From: Amycolatopsis granulosa | GTDB lineage: Bacteria; Actinomycetota; Actinomycetes; Mycobacteriales; Pseudonocardiaceae | Assembly: GCF_011758745.1 (NCBI RefSeq) | Contig: NZ_JAANOV010000001.1 | Location: forward strand, 2,976,001-3,040,000 | DNA: 64,000 bases | Direction: 5' to 3' | In this document: piece after piece, positions 42,357-50,816 of the stretch | Layout of the letters: the number at the start of each line of letters is the position of its first letter | How positions within the stretch are numbered: the first letter of the stretch is position 1 | Translations under genes and position numbers: made by a program | Notes under the pieces: model-generated | The model's input: the letters and a program-made list of their open reading frames with translations, nothing else | What the model was told of the DNA's origin: nothing | Database searches by the model: none

Positions 42357-44158
42357 GGGTTCGGCCCGGTCGCCGCGGGACGGTCGGGCTGGTTCGACCA
42401 CTGGGACCACGAACCGGGGTACAGCGCGGCGTCGATCCCCGCGACGGCCAGTGCCGCGATCTCGTGTGATGCGGTCACGCCCGAGCCGCAGTAGACGGCG
42501 ACCGGGCCATCGGCGGCGCCGAGTTCGCGGAAGCGGGCGCCCAGTTCGGCGGGTGACCGGAAACGGCCGTCGGCGGCGAGGTTGTCCCCGGTCGGCGCGC
42601 TGACAGCGCCGGGGATGTGACCGGCCCGCGGGTCGACCGGCTCCTGTTCGCCGCGGTAGCGTTCGCCCGCCCGCGCGTCGAGCAACGTGCCCCGCGCAGG
42701 CAATACGGCGGCCTCGTCGATGGAGAGAACGGGCAGGTGACCGGGCTTGAGCACGACGTCACCCGGCTCGGGCGGGCGGCCGAAGCCGGTCTCCAGCGGC
42801 CGGTCGCCCCACCCGGCGAGCCCGCCATCGAGGAGCCGGACGTCCGCGACTCCGGCCCACCGCAGGAGCCACCACGCACGGGCGGCGGCGAGGTTCCCGC
42901 TGTTGTCGTAGGCGACGACGGACGAGTCTTCGCGGATGCCCCAGCGGCGGGCCGCTGCCTGGAGGGCCTCGATGTCCGGCAGGGGGTGTCGTCCGTCGGC
43001 GGGTGACGGCGGGCCGGCGAGCTCGGTGTCGAGGTCCACGTACACCGCACCAGGCAGGTGACCGTCGAGGTAGTGACGGTGCCCGTTCGGGTCACCGAGC
43101 GCCCAGCGGACGTCCAGCAGGACGGGCGGAGCCGCCGAGCCGAGCTGCCGCTGGAGTTCGTCAGCGCTGATGAGCACCGGCGGCCGGGGCAGGTCGATGT
43201 CGGCGAGGTCGGCGGAACCAGGAGCTTCACCGCGCGCGGCGGCCAGCGCAAGACGTCGCTGCAACGCGGCGTTGAGCGGCGTCGGCACCCCGTGCAGCCG
43301 CCCGAGCAGGACGATTTCGCCGTTGAGGAAATCGCCCTCCACCGAGCCGGTGCCGCGGGCCAGGCTCTGCCTGGTCGAGCTGCCGACACGAGGACGCCCG
43401 GGAATCGGTGCGGGATCAGCGACGGAGGTGTCTATTTCGGATGCTTCGCGAAGATCGACCGGATCGATCCCGGCCGCGGCGAGCACGCGGCGGCCCTCGT
43501 TGCGGAGTTCCTTGCCGAGCCGTCTGGTGCGCTCTTCGCGGCCGAACAGGGCGTCGACCGCGTTGCCGAGGTTGGCGAGCAGCTTGCCCGCCTTCCAGCG
43601 CAGCAGGTCCGGCACGATCTGCACGCCGAAGTCCGCAGCCCGCAGGTCGGCGGCGATCGCCGTGAGTCGCGGATCGTCACCGGACGGGAATTGCCCCAGC
43701 CAGAGGATGCCCGGCTGCTCGGCGCCCTGGGCGCAGACCTCCCCCGGCTCCACGTAGGACGTCGGCATCCACAGTGACGCGCCGAACACGGTGGCGAACC
43801 GGCGCAGCGCTGCTCGCTCGTTCTCCAGCCCGTTCTGCAGCATCACGACCGGCAGGTCGGCGGCCACGCCGGAGCCGGCCTGCCGCCACGACCACTCCTG
43901 GAGGACCTCCTCGGTGTTCTGGGTCTTCGTGGCCACGACCAGGACGTCGTCCGCGGCGAGCTCGACCTCCTCCGCGCTCGCGGCGACGGGCACCCGCACG
44001 AGCTGCTCGCCCGAGGGCCGGAAGTACCGCAACCCGTCCCGGCGAATCCTGGCGCCGTGCTCGCCGCGGGCGATGAGCACGACCGGAATTCCGGCGAGGT
44101 GCAACTGAGCGGCGACGGTCGAGCCGACCGCGCCCGCTCCGACGATGACGTAGCGCAT
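42353..44158 (-). CDS. Fusion of ketopantoate-reductase-like and sulfurtransferase domains
   Basis: 601 residues in one unbroken frame. Residues 1-~320: PanE/ApbA-like NADP domain (YVIVGAGAVGSTVAAQLHLA, VVATKTQNTEEVL, WRQAG..VVMLQNGLENE) with a C-terminal helical part (KLLANLGNAVDALFG). From ~325: two rhodanese domains (PPVLISADELQRQLG; LLDARAGERYRGE, DPRAGHIPGAV) with active-site loop YCGSGVTASHEI, the CGSGV-T/A type of 3-mercaptopyruvate sulfurtransferases. ATG at 44156-44158. A start inside at the junction (GTG in PPVLIS) could also give a free sulfurtransferase. Confidence 0.85.
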   Translation of the reverse strand: MRYVIVGAGAVGSTVAAQLHLAGIPVVLIARGEHGARIRRDGLRYFRPSGEQLVRVPVAASAEEVELAADDVLVVATKTQNTEEVLQEWSWRQAGSGVAADLPVVMLQNGLENERAALRRFATVFGASLWMPTSYVEPGEVCAQGAEQPGILWLGQFPSGDDPRLTAIAADLRAADFGVQIVPDLLRWKAGKLLANLGNAVDALFGREERTRRLGKELRNEGRRVLAAAGIDPVDLREASEIDTSVADPAPIPGRPRVGSSTRQSLARGTGSVEGDFLNGEIVLLGRLHGVPTPLNAALQRRLALAAARGEAPGSADLADIDLPRPPVLISADELQRQLGSAAPPVLLDVRWALGDPNGHRHYLDGHLPGAVYVDLDTELAGPPSPADGRHPLPDIEALQAAARRWGIREDSSVVAYDNSGNLAAARAWWLLRWAGVADVRLLDGGLAGWGDRPLETGFGRPPEPGDVVLKPGHLPVLSIDEAAVLPARGTLLDARAGERYRGEQEPVDPRAGHIPGAVSAPTGDNLAADGRFRSPAELGARFRELGAADGPVAVYCGSGVTASHEIAALAVAGIDAALYPGSWSQWSNQPDRPAATGPNP

Positions 44159-44347
44159 GAGGCCATCGTGCCCGATCCGCGCCCGCGGAAGGGCGGAGCG
44201 GCCGCTCGGGGTGCCGCGGCGAGGCAGGCCGTCGGCGGCGGGCTGCACCGGACCCTGAAACGAGATCGTGACGTGCAGCGGTCAACCTCGCCGCCGGGGC
44301 GGGCGTCTACCCACACGTATAGATCATCAGAATCTGGGGGACGAACC

Positions 44348-44962
44348 GTGACCGTCAAGAAGATCATGCTGGCTGTGTCCGCCGCGGCGGCCGTGCTGGT
44401 GCTCGCCGCGTGTGGCAGTGCCTCCGAGCAGGCCGCCGGTCTGCAGCAGGTCGCCGCCACCGCTTCGACGACGACCACCACCCCGCCGTCGAGCACCTCG
44501 TCCGCTCCGGCTTCCAGCAGCAGCCGGGCGACCCCCTCCAGCAGCCCCTCGAGGTCGTCCAGTCCCACGAGCACCCCCAAGAAGCCGGCACCCACCCAGG
44601 AGGCGCAGGCCGCGGGCGTCCCGTGCGCCGCCACCGTCGACGCCTGCGTCGACCTTTCGGCGCGCAAGGCGTGGCTCCTCCACGACGGCCAGATCGTTTA
44701 CGGGCCGGTGCAGATCATGCCCGGCATGGCGAGCCACCCGACCCCGGTCGGCACCTTCCGCGTCTCCAGCAAGGTCAAGGACTACCACAGCCGCGAGTTC
44801 GACGCGCCCATGCCGAACTCCGTCTTCTTCCAGCCCGGCGTCGCCTTCCACCAGGGCAGCCTGTCCCGGTACTCGCACGGCTGCATCCACCTGTCGACCA
44901 GCGCGTCGGAGAAGTTCTTCAGCTCGCTGTCCAGCGGGGACACCGTGCAGGTGGTTCGCTGA
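44348..44962 (+). CDS. L,D-transpeptidase lipoprotein (YkuD domain)
   Basis: 204 residues. Lipoprotein signal peptide with lipobox LAAC, then a Ser/Thr/Pro-rich wall linker (residues ~35-85), then a YkuD catalytic domain: DLSARKAWLLHDGQIVYGPV, ASHPTPVGTFRVSSKVKDYH and SRYSHGCIHLS with the catalytic SHGC. Forms 3-3 crosslinks in peptidoglycan outside the membrane. GTG at 44348 follows GGGGGACG. The frame continues upstream only as antisense of the fusion gene. Confidence 0.9.
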   Translation: MTVKKIMLAVSAAAAVLVLAACGSASEQAAGLQQVAATASTTTTTPPSSTSSAPASSSSRATPSSSPSRSSSPTSTPKKPAPTQEAQAAGVPCAATVDACVDLSARKAWLLHDGQIVYGPVQIMPGMASHPTPVGTFRVSSKVKDYHSREFDAPMPNSVFFQPGVAFHQGSLSRYSHGCIHLSTSASEKFFSSLSSGDTVQVVR

Positions 44963-44992
44963 GGCGGGGCCGGCGGTGGTCGCGGCGCTCGG

Positions 44993-47287
44993 CTAGGACG
45001 CCACCTGCACGATCTCCCGCAGCTCGGCCAGCAGCTCACCGCGGCTGGACGCCCCGAGGCGCTGCCGCATGCGCGCCACGTGGTGCTCCACGGTCTTCGC
45101 GGAGATGAACAGCCGGTCGCCGATCTGCTTGTAGGTCAGTCCGGCGACCACGAGCTCCGCGACCTGCCGCTCCCGCTCGCTCAGCCGCGCCCCGCCCGTG
45201 TGCTCCACCGCTTCCCGGCCTGGGCGGCCCTGGAGCACCCGGGCGCAGTCGAGCAGGGTCAGCATCGCCTTGCGGTCGGACGTCCGGATCGCCGCCTGGC
45301 CGGCCAACCGCGCGCCGTCCCAGCACAGGCCGACACCGTGCAGGTCGCGGGCCGCCGACTCGACCTCGACCGCGTCGACCTCGCCACCGAGCACCTTCAG
45401 CCAGCACCCGGCCGCACGGGCGATCGTCGCGAAGTACGGACCCGCCACCGCCGCGTCGGCCAGCGCCGAGGCGTGCGACGCCGCCTCCTCCGGCTGCTCG
45501 GCGATCACCGCCGCGTGCAGTCCGCTCCAGTGCAGCGCGCTCGCCCACAACGGCGGATCACCGAGCCCGGCCAGCAACTCCCGCGCCTGCCGCAGGTGCG
45601 GCGCCAGCCGGTCCCGCTCGCCGAGCCGCGCCGCCGCCACCTCGAACTCGCCGAAGGGCAGGAACGTGAACAGGTCCACCGGATGCCGGACCACGGCTTC
45701 CCGGGCCTGGATCCAGATCCGCCGCAGCCCCGCCAGGTCACTGGCCCGGCGTGCCAGCCCGACCCGCAACCCGACCGCGAACAGCCAGTCCCGCGGGGAC
45801 AGCTTCTCCCCGGCCGAGCGCAGCTGAGCGTTCGCGCCCTCCTCGTCGCCGCGGAGCATCGCGATCCACGCCAGCAGCAACCGGTGCCGCGGCACCAGCA
45901 CGCCGGACGAGATCGCCCGCTCCAGCAACGGCTCGGCGATCGCCGCCTCACCGCAATGCAACGCCACCAGCGCGCCGAGCGCGGCCGGGCTGTCCGGCAG
46001 CAGCACCCGGTCCGACACCGGTGCCAGCATCTCGGCCGACCGGATCAAAGTGGACAGTGCGACCGTCGGCTGGCCGGTCACCGACTCCAGCACGCCCGTC
46101 GCGGCGGAGGACACCGCCCCGGCGAGCAGGGTCGGCGGGCCGTCCACCTCGGACCCGGCCAGCAACTTCTCCGCCTCGGCCAGCCGTCCGGACCCGGTCA
46201 GCCCGATCACCGCGAAGCACCGGGCCGCCGCGGTGCCCGACCACTGGAACAGCTCCGCGCTGCGCGCCAGCTGGCCGCGGTGGGCCAGCGCGGCACCCGC
46301 CACCTGCGCGCCCTCGGCCCGGTCCGCGGCGTCGTCCGAGGCGATCACCTGGTCGGCCAGCTGTAGTGCGGTGTCGAAGTCCCCGGCGCGCGCGACCGCC
46401 TCCGCCCAGCGGGATCCGACCGCGGCGGTCGGACGGCCCGCGCGCACCGCCGCCTCGTACAACCGGGCGGCGAGGGCCGGTTCCCGCGTCGCCTCGCCCG
46501 CGGCCACCTCGAACGCCGCCGCGACGTCCGTCCCGGTCACCCCGGTCCCGATCAGCGGCCGGACGAGGCTCAGCACCGGGCCGCCCCGGTCCAGCTGGCG
46601 CCGGATGAGCCGCAGCCGCAACGCGATCCGCCGATCGGCCGGCACCAGCTCCCGCAGCGCCCGTGCCGCGACCGGCAGCAACCGGCCGTCCGGTCCCAGG
46701 AAGCCGGTGGCGCGCACGGCTTCCGCGGTGGCTGCGGGCAGGTTCAGCGCGGCGAGCAGGTCGGGATCCGCGCCGGCTTCAATCGCCAGCAGGTAACACA
46801 ACGTGTCCTCGCCCGCCTGGTCCAGCTCGTGCCGGAACGCGGCGACCAGCTCGCCGTCACCGGCGGCCAGCAGACGCACGAACCCGGGGACGCCGCCGGT
46901 TTGCGCCAGCACGGCGTCGGCCTGCAGCGGGCGCCCGGCCCCGGCCAGGAACGTCTCGGTGCGCGGCCGGTCGAACGGCCGCAGCACCAGCTGCCCGGTC
47001 AGCCGGCCGAGCACCTGGTTGAGCGCGGCGGGGCGGGGGTGCGGGCGGGCCGCGATGACCAGCCCCGTCGTGTCGTCGTCGAGCTGACCGGCCACTTCGG
47101 ACAGTTCGGTGTCGGTGAGCAGGTGGGCGTCGTCGACCAGGCGCACGCCCGGCGCACCGGTGAGGTGGCCGAGCACGGCGGTCTTGCCGTAACCGCCGGG
47201 TGCCACGATCGCGAGGCGGACCGGTGCGAGCTGACCGGATTTGATCGCCGCGCAGACCCGCTCGGTGGGTTCGTCCAGCAGGATCAC
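44993..47287 (-). CDS. iniR: IniR-like LuxR-family ATPase regulator
   Basis: 764 residues. Walker A (RLAIVAPGGYGKTAVLG) near residue 30, Walker B-like VRLVDDAHLL, long helical TPR-like middle, and a C-terminal LuxR HTH (LSERERQVAELVVAGLTYKQ, FISAKTVEHHVARMRQRLG). GTG at 47285-47287 overlaps the Hsp70-like stop. Position beside iniBAC and the STAND-LuxR design match mycobacterial IniR (Rv0339c), the regulator of the isoniazid-inducible operon. Compared with LAL regulators of 850-950 residues the NTPase part is short. Confidence 0.8.
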   Translation of the reverse strand: MILLDEPTERVCAAIKSGQLAPVRLAIVAPGGYGKTAVLGHLTGAPGVRLVDDAHLLTDTELSEVAGQLDDDTTGLVIAARPHPRPAALNQVLGRLTGQLVLRPFDRPRTETFLAGAGRPLQADAVLAQTGGVPGFVRLLAAGDGELVAAFRHELDQAGEDTLCYLLAIEAGADPDLLAALNLPAATAEAVRATGFLGPDGRLLPVAARALRELVPADRRIALRLRLIRRQLDRGGPVLSLVRPLIGTGVTGTDVAAAFEVAAGEATREPALAARLYEAAVRAGRPTAAVGSRWAEAVARAGDFDTALQLADQVIASDDAADRAEGAQVAGAALAHRGQLARSAELFQWSGTAAARCFAVIGLTGSGRLAEAEKLLAGSEVDGPPTLLAGAVSSAATGVLESVTGQPTVALSTLIRSAEMLAPVSDRVLLPDSPAALGALVALHCGEAAIAEPLLERAISSGVLVPRHRLLLAWIAMLRGDEEGANAQLRSAGEKLSPRDWLFAVGLRVGLARRASDLAGLRRIWIQAREAVVRHPVDLFTFLPFGEFEVAAARLGERDRLAPHLRQARELLAGLGDPPLWASALHWSGLHAAVIAEQPEEAASHASALADAAVAGPYFATIARAAGCWLKVLGGEVDAVEVESAARDLHGVGLCWDGARLAGQAAIRTSDRKAMLTLLDCARVLQGRPGREAVEHTGGARLSERERQVAELVVAGLTYKQIGDRLFISAKTVEHHVARMRQRLGASSRGELLAELREIVQVAS

Positions 47288-48465
47288 TCGTCGTCCTCGC
47301 TTCGGGAGCCGCCGCGGCGGGATGGCACGAACCGGCGACGGGGCGGTTCGAGCGGAGTCAGTACGACGGGCGGCCGCGGCGGAACGGGTTCGTCGTCGTA
47401 CACGTCTTCGGGTTCCAGGTCGGGAAAGCCGGTCACCTTCGGCACGAGCGCGGTCGACTCGACGGCCGCGCCCTCCGCCAGCCGCGCCACCAGGGCCGCG
47501 CCGCGCGCGACCGCGGTGGCCGGCTCCGGCTCGGTCACCGCGCGGCAGCCGGTCAGCCCGACGACCAGGTCGGCCAGCAGCGGGACCGCGGCCGTGCCGC
47601 CGACGAGCAGCACGGCGCTCAGCCGCTCGTACCGGCGCAGCGGTTCCAGCGTGGCGAGCAAGCCCGGGCGCGCCAGCCGGTCGAATTCGGCACGCGTCAC
47701 CCGCACCGGCCCGATCTCCGTCTCGGGCAGCACGGACAGCCGTTCCTTCGCCTCGGTGCACACCAGCCGCAACGCCGACGGCGCTACCTCGCCGCACCGG
47801 TCGCGGACGTGGTCGAACAGCAGGTCGTCGAGCACCTTGCCGGACACCGGCTCCGCCGGCTCGGCGTGCGTGACCAGCTCGAACGCGGTGGGACCGCGGT
47901 GCAGAACGGCCAGGTCGGTGTGCTCGCCGCCTATCCGGCACACCCCGACCAGCGTGCCCGGGTCGATCCGCTCGCGCGCGAGGTGACCCTCCGCGGCGGC
48001 GACCGGCGCGGGCAGGAGCATGGCGGGCGGGAGCCCGGCCGCGTGCAGGGCGTCGAGCAGCAGCTTGCGCCGGTAGGTGCCCCAGCTCGGCGGGTGGGTG
48101 ACCGCGATCCGCTCGGCCGGCTCGCCTTCCTCGGCGGCGACCTGGTCCACGACCCAGCCGGCGGCGGCTGCGGTGAGCGCTTCCGCCGTATACAGTTCGT
48201 CACCGAGCAAGAACGGTACGTCATCACCGACGCGGCGCAGGAACCCGCGCGCCGTCCGGTCGGGCTCCGTCACCGACTGCCGCAGCGCCTCCGCACCGAC
48301 CGACACGGTGGCGTCCGGCGCGACGTGCAGGATCGACTCGACCGGCGGCACGGCCACCGGCTCCGACCAGCTCTCACCCACGCCGCGGCACACGGCAGCG
48401 GCGATGCCGGTGCTGCCGATGTCGATGCCGAGAACGTGACGCATAGGGGCGGAATCCTCACTCAC
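47284..48465 (-). CDS. Hsp70/DnaK-like ATPase without substrate domain
   Basis: 393 residues. Actin-like ATPase fold: MRHVLGIDIGSTGIAAAVCR (phosphate 1), PPSWGTYRRKLLLDALHAAG, LVGVCRIGGEHTDLAVLHRG (phosphate 2), LSAVLLVGGTAAVPLLADLV (adenosine motif) and a short Arg/Pro-rich tail. The peptide-binding domain of DnaK is absent. GTG at 48463-48465 follows GAAGGGG; ATG at 48444 is the alternative. Its stop overlaps the iniR-like start (TGA/GTGA), so the two are made together. Likely a sensor or co-factor for the regulator (inference). Confidence 0.8.
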   Translation of the reverse strand: MSEDSAPMRHVLGIDIGSTGIAAAVCRGVGESWSEPVAVPPVESILHVAPDATVSVGAEALRQSVTEPDRTARGFLRRVGDDVPFLLGDELYTAEALTAAAAGWVVDQVAAEEGEPAERIAVTHPPSWGTYRRKLLLDALHAAGLPPAMLLPAPVAAAEGHLARERIDPGTLVGVCRIGGEHTDLAVLHRGPTAFELVTHAEPAEPVSGKVLDDLLFDHVRDRCGEVAPSALRLVCTEAKERLSVLPETEIGPVRVTRAEFDRLARPGLLATLEPLRRYERLSAVLLVGGTAAVPLLADLVVGLTGCRAVTEPEPATAVARGAALVARLAEGAAVESTALVPKVTGFPDLEPEDVYDDEPVPPRPPVVLTPLEPPRRRFVPSRRGGSRSEDDE

Positions 48466-48506
48466 GGGGTTGCCCCTTCGTACCAAAGTCGCCCGTTGGG
48501 GTCACA

Positions 48507-48522
48507 TCCCCTAATCCCCTAA
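48507..48522. promoter_or_regulatory. Tandem TCCCCTAA repeats in hsp70-iniB divergent region
   Basis: TCCCCTAATCCCCTAA is an exact direct repeat of 8 bp located 42 bp upstream of the Hsp70-like start and 152 bp upstream of iniB. Direct repeats of this spacing (less than one helical turn) are typical of some activator sites. Candidate binding site of the LuxR regulator; not proven. Confidence 0.35.
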
Positions 48523-48673
48523 CGAGTGGCGTGGATGACCCGGTTCGAGGTTGCGGCCCGATCCCCGATGCCGCGGTAACGGAACGATCACTAAGTTCGG
48601 CCAAGGCGTCCTGCGATGCACCCCGGGCGCCTTGTCCGTTTTTTCCACCCCCGAGATCCGCGGAGATAATTCC

Positions 48674-50707
48674 TTGTCTCTCCCCGCCCAGAACCTGCAC
48701 GAGTTCGTGCTGAACCTGCTGAACGACGAGGCTGCCCGGTCCGCGTTCGCCGCCGACCCCAGCAACGCGCTCGCCGCCGCCGGCTTGAGCGACGTCACGC
48801 CGCAGGACATCCAGGAAGTCGCCCCGCTGGTCGCCGACTACGCCCCCGCGCCGCTGGCCGACGCGCTGTCCGCGCTCCCGCTGGACGCCGGCACGACCGA
48901 CCTGCAGGGTGCGATCGCCCAGCTCCAGGCCGTGGCCCAGGTCGCGGACGCGCTGCCCGTCGGCGCTCCCGAGCTGCCGCTGGACCTGCCGGCGCGCGCC
49001 GACCTGCCCACCGACGCCCTCCCGACCGGCGCGCTGCCGGTCGAGGCCCCCGAGCTGGGCGACCTGCCCGCGCTGTCCGAGGTGGGTCACCTGCCGGTGC
49101 ACGCTCCCTCGCTGCCTGCCGACGCGCTGCCGGGCGCCCTGCCGGAGCTGGACGAGCTGCCGGTCGAGGTGCCGGGCCTGCCGACCGATCTCCCGGCCCG
49201 CAACGACCTCCCCGTCAACGACCTCCCCGTCAACGCGCTGCCGGTCGACGCGCTCCCGACCGACGGCCTGCCGGTCGCGCTGCCCGAGCTCAGCGACCTG
49301 CCCCTCGATGCCCCGGCTCTGCCGGCCGAGCTGCCGGTGAACGACCTGCCGGTCGACGCGCTCCCGACGAACGGCCTGCCGGTCGCGCTGCCGGAGCTGG
49401 ACGAGCTGCCGGCCCTGCCGACCGACCTCCCGGCCCGCAACGACCTGCCCGTCAACGCACTGCCGATCGACCAGCTGCCGATCGACGCGCTCCCGCTCGG
49501 CGCGCTGCCGATCGACGCGGCCGAGCTGCCGGTGTCGCTGCCCGAGGTCGAGGGTCTGACCGGCGCGCTGCCCCAGCTCCCGGTCGAGCTGCCCAACCTG
49601 GGCGAGCTGCCGTCCCTGCCGGGCGTGGGCGCCGAGCGCGCCGACGTGCCGAACGCGGTGACCGGCCTGCCGGTCGACACTGCGGACCTGCCCGTGGGCA
49701 CCGAGGACCTGACCGGTCTGGTCGGCACCGACGCCCTCGGCGCGCTGCCGGTGGACGCCCCGTCGCTCGGCGAGGCGCCGGACCTGAACATCCCGGTCGT
49801 CGGCCGCATCGCCACCGACAGCGCAACCTCCGCCGACGGGTACGCCGCCACCGTCTCCTACGCGGGTCACGTGGCCGACGGTGCCGCCGCGGCCGGCGTC
49901 GATGCCAAGAACGGCGCCGCCGTGGGCGGCACCGCGGGCACCCCGGCCGGTTCCTTCCTCGGCAGCGCCGCGGGCAGCACCAGCGGCTTCACCGGCGGGT
50001 TCGGCATCCAGAACAACGAGGGCGCGCTGCAGGCCGGCCTGACCGCCGACGACGACGCCGTCCTCGGCGGTGCACGCGCCGAGTCGGCGCTGGGCACCTA
50101 CGGCGTCGGCATCAACGGCGTGCCCGCCGACCTGCCGAACTTCGACCAGGCCGGTGACCTCGCCGGTTCCCTCGACTCGGACGTCCTGAGCCGTTCCGAG
50201 CCGGCCGCCGGCCCGATCGCCGACTACGTCTCGATCGGCGGCGACCTGCTGGGCGGGAAGATCGCGCAGAGCTCGGCCACCCTCGGCGAGTACCTGACCG
50301 CGGGCGGCACGCAGTTCGGCGCGGCCGTGACCAACGCCGGCGCCCAGGCCGGCACCGCCGTGTCCGATGGTGGTCACCAGGCCGCCGACCTGGCCTCGGA
50401 CCTGCCCGCCGCCCCCGGCGTGCCGTCCGCGCTGCCGGCCGAGGTGCCCACCACGATCCCGGCGGGCGACCTGCCGGTGCACCCGACCGCCGAGCTGCCG
50501 CAGGGGCTGCCGCACCTGCCGGTCGCGAACCCGCTGCCGGAGGTCACCCACCACGTCGAGCACGTGCTGTCCACCGACCCGGGCAAGGAAGTCCTGTCCG
50601 TCACCGACAGCCCGCTGACCGACGCGATCGGCCCCCTCAACCACGCACCGCTGCCCGAGGCCGCTGACCTCGGCGGCCTGCACGGTGACCTGCCCCTGGG
50701 TCACTGA
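48674..50707 (+). CDS. iniB: IniB-like envelope protein with LP-rich repeats
   Basis: 677 residues from TTG 48674, with GGAG 8 nt upstream. The IniB N-terminal domain is clear: NLHEFVLNLLNDEAARSAFA, DPSNALAAAGLSDVTPQDI. Residues ~95-375 are dozens of short Leu-Pro repeats (LPVDALP, LPVALPELSDLP, LPARNDLPVN). From ~385 a Gly/Ala/Ser-rich part follows (GAAVGGTAGTPAGSFLGSAA). Mycobacterial IniB has a similar head and Gly/Ala-rich body and is induced by cell-wall drugs. The LP block appears special to this protein. Function unknown; possibly a scaffold at the membrane. Confidence 0.85.
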   Translation: MSLPAQNLHEFVLNLLNDEAARSAFAADPSNALAAAGLSDVTPQDIQEVAPLVADYAPAPLADALSALPLDAGTTDLQGAIAQLQAVAQVADALPVGAPELPLDLPARADLPTDALPTGALPVEAPELGDLPALSEVGHLPVHAPSLPADALPGALPELDELPVEVPGLPTDLPARNDLPVNDLPVNALPVDALPTDGLPVALPELSDLPLDAPALPAELPVNDLPVDALPTNGLPVALPELDELPALPTDLPARNDLPVNALPIDQLPIDALPLGALPIDAAELPVSLPEVEGLTGALPQLPVELPNLGELPSLPGVGAERADVPNAVTGLPVDTADLPVGTEDLTGLVGTDALGALPVDAPSLGEAPDLNIPVVGRIATDSATSADGYAATVSYAGHVADGAAAAGVDAKNGAAVGGTAGTPAGSFLGSAAGSTSGFTGGFGIQNNEGALQAGLTADDDAVLGGARAESALGTYGVGINGVPADLPNFDQAGDLAGSLDSDVLSRSEPAAGPIADYVSIGGDLLGGKIAQSSATLGEYLTAGGTQFGAAVTNAGAQAGTAVSDGGHQAADLASDLPAAPGVPSALPAEVPTTIPAGDLPVHPTAELPQGLPHLPVANPLPEVTHHVEHVLSTDPGKEVLSVTDSPLTDAIGPLNHAPLPEAADLGGLHGDLPLGH

Positions 50708-50743
50708 CCGGTCGCCGCGACGGCGCGGCTACCACTCACCGAT

Positions 50744-50782
50744 GAAGCGGCGGGGTTCGTCTCAGAACGGACCCCGCCGCTT
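50744..50782 (+). terminator. Hairpin terminator/attenuator between iniB and iniA
   Basis: GAAGCGGCGGGGT (50744-50756) pairs perfectly with ACCCCGCCGCTTC (50770-50782) around 13 nt and is followed by ACGTTTTGG. It lies 37 bp after the iniB stop and 34 bp before the iniA start. It should cut most transcription after iniB, so iniA-iniC would depend on read-through. Confidence 0.75.
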
Positions 50783-50816
50783 CACGTTTTGGTCACGACA
50801 CGGCACACTCCTCCGC

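Noticed and set aside
49087-49851. Minus-strand Ser/Gly-rich frame inside iniB
   Set aside because: Antisense of the Leu-Pro repeat region; low complexity arises from the repeated DNA.
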